Positions 50,301-62,162 of a stretch of 64,000 nt of DNA are shown here, one piece after another. This DNA comes from Chamaelirium japonicum (Eukaryota; Streptophyta; Magnoliopsida; Liliales; Melanthiaceae), in assembly GCA_947650365.1 (NCBI GenBank), contig OX393550.1, positions 121,522,374-121,586,373 on the forward strand, given 5' to 3'. Positions within the stretch are counted from its first letter, which is position 1. Each line of letters opens with the position of its first letter. The notes under the pieces are model-generated. The model was not told the DNA's origin. It worked only from the letters and a program-made list of their open reading frames with translations, and made no database searches. The translations under genes were made by a program, and so were the position numbers.

Positions 50301-50654
50301 ATTCGTACGATCCATTCTAAGTCATTCGCACGATCCATTCTAATTCATTCGCACGATCCATTCTAATTCATTAGCACGATCCATTCTAATTCATTCGTGC
50401 GATCCATTCTAATTCATTTATACGATCCATTCTAATTCATTCGTATGATCCATTCTAATTCATTCGTACGATCCATTCTAATTCATTCGCACAATCTATT
50501 CTACTTCATTCGTACGATCCATTCTAATTCATTCGTACGATCCTTTCTAATTCATTCGCACTATCTATTCTAATTCATTCGTACGATCCATTCTAATTCA
50601 TTCGCACGATCCATTCTAATTCATTCATACGATCCATTCTATTTCATTCGTACA
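47334..50654 (+). repeat. satellite block 29 (plus orientation)
   Basis: Long plus block. It includes two extended near-copies of the unit series from TTGCACGAAGGTATCC through CACACTCATACG (about 47885-48840 and 49320-50170). It ends where CATTCGTACAAT meets AGATCGTATGAG near 50654. Confidence 0.91.
48300..48585 (+). repeat. TATCCCATTCG segment, copy 1
   Basis: Carries the rare unit TATCCCATTCGTATAATCC (48395), found elsewhere only at 52154, and the same neighbours on both sides. Offset to the second copy is 3,759 bp. Confidence 0.8.
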
Positions 50655-51998
50655 ATAGATCGTATGAGTGTGAATGAATTAGAATGGATCATGCGAATGA
50701 ATTAGAATGGATCGTATTAATGAATTAGAATGGATCGTACGAATGAATTAGAATAGATTGTGCGAATGAATTAGAATGGATCGTATGAATGAATTAGAAT
50801 AGATTGTGCGAATGAATTAGAATGGATCGTACGAATGAATTAGAATGGATACATTCGTGCGAATGAATTAGAATGGATCGTATGAATGAATTAGAATCGA
50901 TCGTACGAATGAATTAGAATGGATCATGCGAATGAATAGGAATGGATCGTGCGAATGAATTAGAATGGATCGTACGAATGAAATAGAATGGATTGTACGA
51001 ATGAGATAGAATGGATCGTACGAATGAATTAGAATGGATACATTCATGCAAATGAATTAGAATGGATCATACGAATGAATTAGAATGGATTCATTCGTGC
51101 GAATGAATTAGAATGGATCGTACGAATGAGTAAGAATGGATCGTACGAATGAATTAGAATGGATTGAATTAGAATGAATCGTACGAATGAATTAGAATGG
51201 ATCGTACGAATAAATTAGAATGGATCGTACGAATGAATTAGGATGGATTGAATTAGAATGAATCCTACGAATGAATTAGAATGAATCATACCGTACGAAT
51301 GAATTAGAATGAATCATACGAAGGAATTAGAATGGATCGTACGAATGAATTAGAATGGATCGTACGAAGGAATTAGAATGGATAGTACGAATGAATTAGA
51401 ATGGATACCTTCGTGCAAATGAATTAGAATGGATCGACAAATGAGTAAGAATGGATTGTACGAATGAAATAGAATGGATCGTATGAATGAATTAGAATGG
51501 ATCGTACGAATGAATTAGAATGGATCGTACGAATGAATTAGAATAGATTGTGCGAATGAATTAGAATGGATCGTACGAATGAATTAGAATGGATCGTACG
51601 AATGAATTAGAATGGATCGTATGAATGAATTAGAATGGATCGTGCGAATGAAGTAGAATAGATTGTGCGAATGAATTAGAATGGATCGTACGAATGAATT
51701 AGAATGGATCGTACGAATGAATTAGAATGGATCGTTCGAATGAATTATAATAGATTGTGTGAATGAATTAGAATGGATCGTACGAATGAATTAGAAAGGA
51801 TACATTCGTGCGAATGAATTAGAATGGATCGTATGAGTGTGAATGAATTAGAATCGATCGTGCGAATAAATTAGAATGGATCGTATTAATGAATTAGAAT
51901 GGATCGTATGAGTGTGAATGAATTAGAATGGATCGTGCGAATGAATTAGAATATGGATCGTACGAAGGAATTAGAATGGATCGTACGAATGAATTCGA
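50655..51998 (-). repeat. satellite block 30 (minus orientation)
   Basis: Inverted monomers with the GATTCATTCGTGCGAATG and CATACCGTACG series. It ends in a class E junction without a class D junction before it. Confidence 0.91.
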
Positions 51999-52681
51999 AT
52001 GTATCCTTTCTAATTCATTCGTACGATTCATTCTAATTCCTTCGTACGATCCATTCTAATTCATTCATACGATCCATTCTAATTCATTCATATGATCCAT
52101 TCTAATTCATTCGCATGAATGTATCCATTCTAATTCATTCATACGATCCATTCTATCCCATTCGTATAATCCATTCTATTTCATTCGTACGATCCATCCT
52201 AATTCATTCGCACGATCCATTCTAATTCATTCGCATGATCCATTCTAATTCATTCGTACGATCGATTCTAATTCATTCATACGATCCATTCTAATTCATT
52301 CACACGAATGTATCCATTCTAATTCATTCGTACGATCCATTCTAATTCCTTCGTACGATCCATTCTAATTCCTTCGTACGATCCATTCTAATTCATTCGC
52401 ACAATCTATTCTAATTCATTCATACAATCCATTCTAATTTATTCGCACGATCCATTCTAATTCATTCATACGATCCGTTCTAATTCATTCATATGATCCA
52501 TTCTAATTCATTCGCACGATCCATTCTAATTCATTCGTACGATCCATTCTAATTCATTCGCACGATCCATTCTAATTCATTCGTACGATCCATTCTAATT
52601 CATTCGTAAGATCCAATCTAATTCATTCATACGATCCATTCTAATTCTTTCGCACGAATGTATCCATTCTAATTCATTCGT
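51999..52681 (+). repeat. satellite block 31 (plus orientation)
   Basis: Holds the second TATCCCATTCG segment. It ends at a palindromic switch, ATTCATTCGTATGAATGAAT. Confidence 0.9.
52059..52344 (+). repeat. TATCCCATTCG segment, copy 2
   Basis: Matches 48300-48585 at +3,759 bp. After it, two CCTTCGTACG monomers are inserted relative to copy 1. Confidence 0.8.
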
Positions 52682-54102
52682 ATGAATGAATTAGAATAGA
52701 TTGTGCGAATGAATTAGAATGGATCGTACGAATGAATTTGAATGGATACATTCGTGCGAATGAATTAGAATGGATCGTAGGAATGAATTAGAATCGATCG
52801 TACGAATGAATTAGAATGGATCACGCGAATGAATTAGAATGGATCGTACGAATGAATTAGAATGGATCGTACGAATGAAATAGAATGGATTGTACGAATG
52901 AGATAGAAAGGATCGTACGACTGAATAAGAATGGATACATTCATGCGAATGAATTAGAATGGATCATACGAATAAATTAGAATGGATTCATTCGTGCGAA
53001 TGAATTAGAATGGATCGTAGGAATGAGTAAGAATGGATCGTACGAATGAATTAGAATGGATTGAATTAGAATGAATCGTACGAATGAATTAGAATGGATA
53101 GATTCGTGCGAATGAATTTTAATGGATCGTACGAAGGAATTAGAATGGATCGTACGAAGGAATTAGAATAGATCATACGAAGAAATTAGAATGGATCATA
53201 CGAATGAATTAGAATGGATCATATGAATGAATTAGAATGGATCGTGCGAATGAATTAAAATGGATCGTATGAATGAAATAGAATGGATCGTATGAATTAG
53301 AATGGATCGTACGAATGAAATAGAATGGATCGTACGAATGAATTAGAATAGATTGTGCGAATGGATTAGAATGGATCATACGATTGAGTAAGAATGGATT
53401 GTACGAATGAAATAGAATAGATCGTACGAATGAATTAGAATGGATCATGCTAATGAATTAGAATGGATCGTGCGAATGAATTAGAATGGATCGTACGAAT
53501 GAATTAGAATGGATCGTACGAATGAATTAGAATAGATCGTACGAATGAATTAGAATGGATCGTATGAATTAGAATGGATCGTACGAAGGAATTAGAATGG
53601 ATCGTATGAAGGAATTAGATTGGATCGTATTAATGAATTTGAATGGATCGTATGAATGAATTAGATTGGATCGTATGAATGAATTAGAATGGATCTTGCG
53701 AATGAATTAGAATGGATCGTACGAATGAAATAGAATGGATTGTATGAATGAATTAGAATAGATCGTGCGAATGAATTAGAATAGATCGTACGAATGAATT
53801 AGAATGGATCATATGAATGAATTAGAATGGATCGTACGTATGAATTAGAATGGATCGTGCGAATGAATTAGAATGGATCGTATGAATGAATTAGAGTAGA
53901 TACATTCGTACGAAGGAATTAGCAATGGATCGTACAAATGAATTAGAATGGATTATATGAATGAATTAGAATGGATCGTACGAATGAATTAGAATGGATA
54001 CATTCGCGCGAATGAATTAGAATGGATTGTACGAATAAATTAGAATGGATCGTACGAATGAATTAGAATAGATTGTACGAATGAATTAGAATGGATCGTA
54101 CG
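52682..54102 (-). repeat. satellite block 32 (minus orientation)
   Basis: Inverted monomers including a HOR-1 fragment with the signature section at 53209-53448. It ends at ATCGTACGTTTAATTCATTC near 54102. Confidence 0.91.
53090..53460 (-). repeat. HOR-1 inverted fragment (signature half)
   Basis: Contains GGATAGATTCGTGCG, GAAGAAATTAG and the 240-bp signature section; the TTTATCC half of the unit is absent. Confidence 0.75.
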
Positions 54103-54550
54103 TTTAATTCATTCGTACAATCCATTCTAATTCATTCATACAATCCATTCTACTTCTTTTGCACGAATGTATCCATTCTAATTCATTCGTACGATCCATT
54201 CTAATTCCTTCGTACGATCCTTTCTAATTCCTTCGTACGATCCATTCTAATTCATTTCCATGAATGTATCCATTCTAATTGATACGTACAATCCATTCTA
54301 TTTCATTCATATGATCCATTCTTACTCATTCGTACGATCCATTCTAATTCTAATTCATTCATATGATCCATTCTAATTCATTCGCACGATCCATTCTAAT
54401 TCATTCGCACGATCCATTTTAATTCATTCGTACGATCCATTCTAATTCATTCATACAATCCATTCTAATTCATTCGCACGAATGTATCCATTCTAATTCA
54501 GTCGTACGATCCATTCTAATTCATTAGCACGAAAAAACACGATCCACTCA
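54103..54550 (+). repeat. satellite block 33 (plus orientation)
   Basis: Plus-orientation monomers ending in the class D motif (near 54531), followed directly by CGAATGGATCG and so lacking the ATACGAATAAATTAG link seen after the other class D copies. Confidence 0.88.
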
Positions 54551-54872
54551 CGAATGGATCGTGCGAATGAATTAGAATGGATCGTGCGAATGAATTAGAA
54601 TGGATCATATGAATGAATTAGAATGAATTAGAATGGATCGTACGAATGAGTAAGAATGGATCATACGAATGAAATAGAATGGATCGTACGTTTCAATTAG
54701 AATGGATACATTCATGGGAATGAATTAGAATGGATCGTACGAAGGAATTAGAATGGATCGTACGAAAGAATTAGAATGGATCGTACGAAAGAATTAGAAT
54801 GGATACATTCGTGCAAAAGAAGTAGAATGGATTGTATGAATGAATTAGAATGGATCGTACGAATGAATTAGA
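54551..54872 (-). repeat. satellite block 34 (minus orientation)
   Basis: Short inverted block ending at the second class F junction. Confidence 0.88.
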
Positions 54873-55193
54873 CGTACGATCCATTCTAATTCATTCGTAC
54901 AATCTATTCTAATTCATTCGTACGATCCATTCTAATTTATTCGTACAATCCATTCTAATTCATTCGCACGAATGTATCCATTCTAATTCATTCGTACGAT
55001 CCATTCTAATTCATTCATATAATCCATTCTAATTCATTCGTACGATCCATTCTAATTCCTTCGTACGAATGTATCTACTCTAATTCATTCATACGATCCA
55101 TTCTAATTCATTCGCACGATCCATTCTAATTCATACGTACGATCCATTCTAATTCATTCATATGATCCATTCTAATTCATTCGTACGATGCAT
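54812..55193. repeat. class F junction module, copy 2
   Basis: Same strand switch and the same unit order as 36519-36900. Confidence 0.85.
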
Positions 55194-55345
55194 TCTAATT
55201 CATTCGCACAATCCATTCTAATTCATTTATACGATCCAGTCTAATTCATTCATACGATCCATTCTAATTCTTTCGCACGAATGTATCCATTCTAATTCAT
55301 TCGTACGATCCATTCTAATTCATTAGCACGAAAAAACACGATCCA
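54873..55345 (+). repeat. satellite block 35 (plus orientation)
   Basis: Plus-orientation monomers from the class F junction to a class D motif (near 55330). Confidence 0.88.
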
Positions 55346-55491
55346 CTCACATATGAATAAATTAGAATTAATTAGAATGGATTGTGTGAATGAATTAGAA
55401 TGGATCGTGCGAATGAATTAGAATGGATCGTGCGAATGAATTAGAATATGGATCGTACGAAGGAATTAGAATGGATCGTACGAATGAATTC
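55346..55491 (-). repeat. satellite block 36 (minus orientation, about 145 bp)
   Basis: Bounded by class D on the left and class E on the right, like blocks 28 and 40. Confidence 0.88.
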
Positions 55492-55574
55492 GAATATATC
55501 CTTTCTAATTCATTCGTACGATCCATTCTAATTCTTTCGTACGATCTATTCTAATTCATTCGTACGATTCATGC
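55492..55574 (+). repeat. satellite block 37 (plus orientation, about 80 bp)
   Basis: Three to four plus monomers, then an abrupt switch at ATTCATGCTAATGAATTAG. Confidence 0.87.
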
Positions 55575-56474
55575 TAATGAATTAGAATTGATCGTACTAA
55601 TGAATTAGAATAGATTGTGCGAATGAATTAGAATGGATCGTACGAATGAATTGGAATGGATACATTCGTGCGAATGAATTAGAATGGATCATATGAATGA
55701 ATTAGAGTGGATACATTCGTATAAATGAATTAGAATGGATCGTACGAATGAATTAGAATGGATACATTCGTGCGAATGAATTAGAATGGATCATATGAAT
55801 GAATTAGAATGGATCGTTTGAGTGAATGCGAATGGATCGTGCGAATGAATTAGAATGGATTGTACGAATGAATTAGAATGGATCGTACGAATGAATTAGA
55901 ATGGATCGTACGAAGGAATTAGAATGGATCGTACGAAGGAATTAGAATGGATAGTACGAATGAATTAGAATGGATACCTTCGTGCAAATGAATTAGAATG
56001 GATCGTACGAATGAGTAAGAATGGATCGTACGAATGAAATAGAATGGATCGTATGAATGAATTAGAATAGATCGTGCGAATGAATTAGAATGGATCGTAC
56101 GAATGAATTAGAATAGATTGTGCGAATGAATTAGAATGGATCGTACGAATAAATTAGAATGGATCATACGAATGAATTAGAATGGATCGTATGGATGAAT
56201 TAGAATGGATCGTGCGAATGAATTAGAATGGATCGTACGAATGAAATAGAATGGATTGTACGAATGAAATAGATTAGATCGTGCGAATGAATTAGAATAG
56301 ATCGTATGAATGAATTAGATTGGATCGTATTAATGAATTAGAATGGATCGTACAAATGAATTAGAATGGATCGTATGAATGAATTAGAATGGATACATTC
56401 GTGCAAAAGAATTAGAATGGATTGTATGAATGAATTAGAATGGATCGTGCGAATGAATTAGAATGGATACATTC
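55575..56474 (-). repeat. satellite block 38 (minus orientation)
   Basis: Inverted monomers with the CGTTTGAGTGAATG unit at 55816, then the class G junction ATACATTCGAATTCATTCG. Confidence 0.9.
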
Positions 56475-56985
56475 GAATTCATTCGCACGATCCATTCTAA
56501 TTCCTTCGTATGATCCATTCTAATTCATTCGTACGGTATGATTCATTCTAATTCATTCGTACGATTCATTCTAATTCAATCCATTCTAATTCAATCCATT
56601 CTAATTCATTCGTACGATCCATTCTAATTCATTCGTACGATCCTTTCTAATTCATTCATACGATTCATTCTAATTCAATCGTACGATTCATTCTAATTCA
56701 ATCCATTCTAATTCATTCATACGATCCATTCTAATTCATTCGTACGATCCATCCTAATTCCTTTGTACGATCCATTATATTTCATTCGTATGATCCATTC
56801 TAATTCCTTTGTACGATCCAATCTAATTCATTCCCATGAATGTATCCATTCTAATTCATTTGCACGAATATATCCAATCTAATTCATTCATACGATCCAT
56901 TCTAATTCTTTCGCACGAATGTATCCATTCGAATTCATTCGTACGATCCATTCTAATTCATTAGCACGAAAAAACACGATCCACT
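56475..56985 (+). repeat. satellite block 39 (plus orientation)
   Basis: Plus monomers ending in the fourth class D motif (near 56968). Confidence 0.89.
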
Positions 56986-57151
56986 CACATACGAATAAAT
57001 TAGAATGAATTAGAATGGATTGTGTGAATGAATTAGAATGGATTGTATGAATGAATTAGAATGGATCGTGCGAATGAATTAGAATGGATCGTGCGAATGA
57101 ATTAGAATATGGATCGTACGAAGGAATTAGAATGGATCGTACGAATGAATT
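56986..57151 (-). repeat. satellite block 40 (minus orientation, about 165 bp)
   Basis: Third short block bounded by class D and class E; one monomer longer than block 36. Confidence 0.88.
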
Positions 57152-57635
57152 CGAATGTATCCTTTCTAATTCATTCGTACGATTCATTCTAATTCCTTCG
57201 TACGATCCATTCTAATTCATTCGTACGATCCATTCTAATTCATTCGCACGATCCATTCTAATTCATGCATACGATCCATTCTAATTCATTCGTACAATCC
57301 ATTCTAATTCATTCGTACGATCCATTCTAATTCATTCGCACAATCTATTCTAATTCATTCGTACGATCCATTCTAATTCATTCGCACGATCCATTCTAAT
57401 TCATTCATACGATCCATTCTATTTCATTCGTACGATCCATTCTTACTCATTCGTACGATCCATTCTAATTCATTTGCACGAAGGTATCCATTCTAATTCA
57501 TTCGTACTATCCATTCTAATTCATTCGTACGATCCATTCGAATTCCTTCGTACGATCCATTCTAATTCATTCGCACGATCCATTCTAATTCATTAATACG
57601 ATCAAATCTAATTCATTCATACGATCTATTCTAAT
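57152..57635 (+). repeat. satellite block 41 (plus orientation)
   Basis: Plus monomers with a TTGCACGAAGGTATCC series. It ends at the palindrome ATTCTAATTAGAAT, where the switch falls in the AT-rich part of the monomer rather than in the core. Confidence 0.89.
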
Positions 57636-58831
57636 TAGAATGGATCGTACGAATGAATTAGAATGGATCATGCGAATGAATTAGAATGGATCGTGCGAAT
57701 GAATTAGAATGGATCGTACGAATGAAATAGAATGGATTGTACAAATGAGATAGAATGGATCGTACGAATGAATTAGAATGGATACATTCATGCGAATAAA
57801 TTAGAATGGATCGTATGAATGAATTAGAATGGATCGTGCGAATGAATTAGAATGGATCGTACGAATGAATTAGAATGGATCGTATGAATGAATTAGAATG
57901 GATCGTAGTAATGAATTAGAATGGATCCTACGAATGAATTAGAATAGATTGTGCGAATGAATTAGAATGGATCATACGAATGAATTAGAATGGATCGTAC
58001 GAATGAATTAGAATGGATCGTATGAATGAATTAGAATGGATCGTACGAATGAATTAGAATGGATCGTGCGAATGAATTAGAATGGATCGTATGAATGAAT
58101 TAGAATGGATCGTACGAATGAATTAGAATAGATTGTGCGAATGAATTAGAATGGATCGTACGAATAAATTAGAATGGATCGTACGAATGAATTAGAATGG
58201 ATCGTGCGAATGAATTAGAATGGATCGTACGAATGAATTAGAATGGATTGTACGAATGAAATAGAATAGATCGTACGAATGAAATAGAACGGATCATGCT
58301 AATGAATTAGAATTGATCGTACGAATTAATTAGAATAGATTGTGCGAATGAATTAGAATGGATACATTCGTGCGAAAGAATTAGAATAGATCGTATGAAT
58401 GAATTAGATTGGATCGTATAAATGAATTAGAATGGATCGTACGAATGAATTAGAATGGATCGTGCTAATGAATTAGAATGGATCGTGCGAATGAATTAGA
58501 ATGGATCGTGCGAATGAATTAGAATGGATCGTACGAATGAATTAGAATGGATCGTACGAATGAATTAGAATGGATCGTTCGAAAGAATTAGAATAGATTG
58601 TGCGAATGAATTAGAATGGATCGTACGAATGAATTAGAATGGATCGTGCGAATAAATTAGAATGGATCGTATGAATGAATTAGAATGGATCGTGCGAATG
58701 AATTAGAATATTGATCGTACGAAGGAATTAGAATGGATCGTACGAATGAATTAGAATGGATCGTATGAATGAAGTAGAATGGATCGTGCGAATGAATTAG
58801 AATGGATCGTACGAATGAAATAGAATGGATT
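57636..58831 (-). repeat. satellite block 42 (minus orientation)
   Basis: Inverted monomers ending in the fifth class A junction. Confidence 0.91.
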
Positions 58832-60557
58832 CGCACGAATATATCCATTCTAATTCATTTGTACGATCCATTCTATTTCATTCGTACAATCGATTCTAAT
58901 TCATTCGCACGATCCATTCGCATTCACTCAAACGATCCATTCTAATTCATTCATATGATCCATTCTAATTCATTCGCACGAATGTATGCATTCTAATTCA
59001 TTCGTACGATCCATTCTAATTCATTTGTACGAATGTATCCACTCTAATTCATTCATACGATCCATTCTAATTCATTCGCACGAATGTATCCATTCCAATT
59101 CATTCGTACGATCCATTCTAATTTTTTTGCACAATCTATTCTAATTCATTCGTACGATCTATTCTAATTCATTGGCATGATCCATTCTAATTCATTCGTA
59201 CGATCTATTCTATTTCATTCGTACAATCCATTCTTACTCAATCGTATGATCCATTCTAATCTATTCGCACAATCTTTTCTAATTCATTCGTACGATCCAT
59301 TCTATTTTATCCGTACGATCCATTCTAATTCATACGATCCATTCTATTTCATTCATACGATCCATTTTAATTCATTCGCACGATCCATTCTAATTCATTC
59401 ATACGATCCATTCTAATTCATTTGTACGATCCATTCTAATTTCTTCGTATGATCTATTCTAATTCCTTCGTACGATCCATTCTAATTCCTTCGTACGATC
59501 CATTCAAATTCATTCGCACGAATCTATCCATTCTAATTCATTCGTACGATCCATTCTAATTCATTCGCACGATCCATTCTAATTCATTAATACGATCCAA
59601 TCTAATTCATTCATACGATCTATTCTAATTCATTCGCACGAATATATCCTTTCTAATTCATTCGTACGATCCAAATTCATTTATCCGTACGATCTATTCT
59701 ATTTCATTCGTACGATCCATTCTTATCGTACGATCCATTCTAATTCAATCCATTCTAATTCATTCGTACGATCCATTCTAATTCATTCGTACGATCCATT
59801 CTAATTCATTCGTACGATTCATTCTAATTCAATCCATTCTAATTCATTCGTACGATCCATTCTATTTCATTCATACGATCCATTCTAATTCATTCATACG
59901 ATCTATTCTAATTCTTTCGCACGAATGTATCCATTCTAATTCATTCGTACGATCCATTCTAATTCATTCACACGATACATTCTAATTCATTCATGCAATC
60001 CATTCTAATTCTTTTGCACGAATGTATCCATTCTAATTCATTCGTTCGATCCGTTCTAATTCATTCGTACGATCCATTCTAATTCATTCGCACGATCCAT
60101 TCTAATTCATGCATACGATCCAATCTAATTCATTCATACGATCCATTCTAATTCATTCGCACGAATGTATCCATTCTAATTCATTCGTACGATCCATTCT
60201 AATTCATTCGTACGATCCATTTAAATTCATTCATACGATCCGTTCTAATTGATTCGTACAGTCCATTCTAATTATTTGACACGATTCATTCTAATTCATT
60301 CATACGATCCATTCTATTTCATTCGTACGATCCATTCTTACTCATTCGTACGATCCATTCTAATTCATTTGCACGAAGGTATCCATTCTAATTCATTCGT
60401 ACTATCCATTCTAATTCCTTCGTATGATCCATTCTAATTCCTTCGTACGAATCTATTTCATTCGTACGATCCATTCTAATTCATACGATCTATTCTATTT
60501 CATTCGTACGATCCATTCTAATTCATTCGCACGATCCATTCTAATTCATTCGCACGA
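58832..60557 (+). repeat. satellite block 43 (plus orientation)
   Basis: Class A junction followed by a truncated HOR-1, as in blocks 3, 7 and 15. It ends at GCACGATACATTCGTGCAAA near 60557. Confidence 0.91.
59022..59730 (+). repeat. HOR-1 copy 5, internally deleted
   Basis: Has the signature section (59177-59416) with more substitutions than other copies. It lacks about five monomers before CAAATTCATTTATCC and then joins to a CTTATCGTACG variant shared with the region near 1077. Confidence 0.78.
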
Positions 60558-61936
60558 TACATTCGTGCAAAAGAATTAGAATGGATTGTACGAATGAATT
60601 AGAATGGATCGTACGAATGAATTAGAATGGATCGTACGAATGAATTAGAATGGATCGTACGAATGACTTAGAATGGATCGTTCGAATGAATTAGAATAGA
60701 TTGTGCGAATGAATAAGAATGGATCGTACGAATGAATTAGAAAGGATACATTCGTGCGAATGAATTAGAATGGATCGTATGAGTGTGAATGAATTAGAAT
60801 GGATTGTGTGAATGAATTAGAATGGATCGTACGAATGAATTAGAATAGATTGTACGAATGAATTAGAATGGATACGAATGGATCGTACGAATGAGTAAGA
60901 ATGGATCGTACGAATGAAATAGAATGGATTGTACGAATGAATTAGAATGGATACATTCGTGCGAATGAATTAGGATGGATCGTATGAATGAATTAGAATA
61001 GATTGCGCGAATGAATTAGAATGGATCGTACGAATGAATTAGAATGGATACATTCGTGCAAAAGAAATAGAATGGGTTGTATGAATGAATTAGAATGGAT
61101 CGTGTGAATGAATTAGAATGGATCATACGAATGAATTAGAATGGATACATTCGAGCGAATGAATTAGAATGGATCGTGCGAATGAATTAGAATGGATCGT
61201 ACGAATGAATTAGAATGGATCGTATGAATGAATTAGAATGGATCGTGCGAATGAATTAGAATGGATCGTCCGAATGAATTAGAATGGATCGTACGAATGA
61301 ATTAGAATGGATCGTATGAATGAATTAGATTGGATCGTATTAATGAATTAGAATGGATCGTACGAATGAATTAGAATAGATCGTACGAATGAATTAGAAT
61401 GGATACGAATGGATCGTACGAATGAGTAAGAATGGATCGTACGAATGAAATAGAATGGATTGTACGAATGAATTAGAATGGATACATTCGTGCGAATGAA
61501 TTAGGATGGATCGTATGAATGAATTAGAATAGATTGTGCGAATGAATTAGAATGGATCGTACGAATGAATTAGAATGGATACATTCATGCGAATGAATTA
61601 GAATGGATCGTATGAATGAATTAGAATGGATCGTATGAGTGAATTAGATTGGATACGAAGGAATTAGAATGGATCGTACGAAGGAATTAGAATGGAGAAT
61701 GGATCGTGCGAATGAATTAGAATGGATCGTGCGATAAGAATGGATCGTACGAATGAAATAGAATAGATCGTACGGATAAATGAATTTGGATCGTGCTAAT
61801 GAATTAGAATGGATCGTACGAATGAATTAGAATGGATCGTACTAATGAATTAGAATAGATTGTGCGAATGAATTAGAATGGATCGTACGAATGAATTAGA
61901 AAGGATATATTCGTGCGAATGAATTAGAATAGATCG
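60558..61936 (-). repeat. satellite block 44 (minus orientation), cut by LTR element
   Basis: Inverted monomers. About 61050-61936 matches 19815-20677. The block stops mid-unit at AGATCG where the LTR begins; the uninterrupted paralogs read on as TATGAAT. Confidence 0.92.
61300..61936 (-). repeat. HOR-1 inverted fragment truncated by LTR insertion
   Basis: Markers GGATACGAAT (61401) and GCGATAAGAATGG (61731) lie exactly 41,260 bp from those in the inverted copy at 20141 and 20471. Confidence 0.82.
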
Positions 61937-62080
61937 TGTTGGGGGTGGCTAAAATCCGTCCAGAAGTTGGAACCCTTATCCGTATGAGCTCGATCGAACG
62001 GCTAACAGGGAGCGAGATCCACATTGGGCTGAAGAGGCCTTAGTACAACACATCTAAACTCGGTAAATTGCTTAGACAAA

Positions 62081-62162
62081 GAGCTCGCTCAGGAGCTCGC
62101 CCAAGCTCGCTCAGGAGCTCGCCCAAAGCTCGCCCAGGAGCTCGCCCGAGCTCGCCCTCGCT
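62081..62162 (+). repeat. 22-bp tandem repeat inside the LTR
   Basis: About 3.5 copies of a unit beginning GCTCGCTCAGGAGCTCGCCC, itself a doubled 10-12 bp GAGCTCGCCC module. Related GAGCTCGC words recur in the internal region near 63433. It may be an expanded U3 enhancer-like repeat; function unknown. Confidence 0.85.

Larger units (their letters stand above)
1..61936. repeat. 23-bp minisatellite array, mosaic of inverted blocks
   Basis: The whole region outside the LINE is a tandem array of a 23-bp monomer: ATCCATTCTAATTCATT followed by the palindromic core CGTACG. The 17-base part is strongly conserved. The core varies most (CGCACG, CATACG, CGTATG, CGTACA, CATATG). A 28-bp variant with five extra bases after the core is common, and 46-bp and shorter irregular units occur. 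Each monomer carries stop codons on both strands (TAA within CTAATT, TAG within TTAGAA), and because 23 is not a multiple of 3 a reading frame passes through all phases every 69 bp, so only short chance ORFs survive. The array runs off the left edge of the window. The LINE at 25355-32364 is the only interruption before the LTR retrotransposon at 61937. Function is unknown; a heterochromatic (pericentromeric, subtelomeric or knob) location is plausible but not shown. Confidence 0.97.

Noticed and set aside
1..61936. CRISPR-like array of short direct repeats
   Set aside because: Repeats are contiguous with no unique spacers, occur in both orientations, and the flanking elements are eukaryotic retrotransposons.
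1..61936. Interstitial telomere repeat
   Set aside because: No TTTAGGG or CCCTAAA runs were seen; the 23-bp unit is unrelated.
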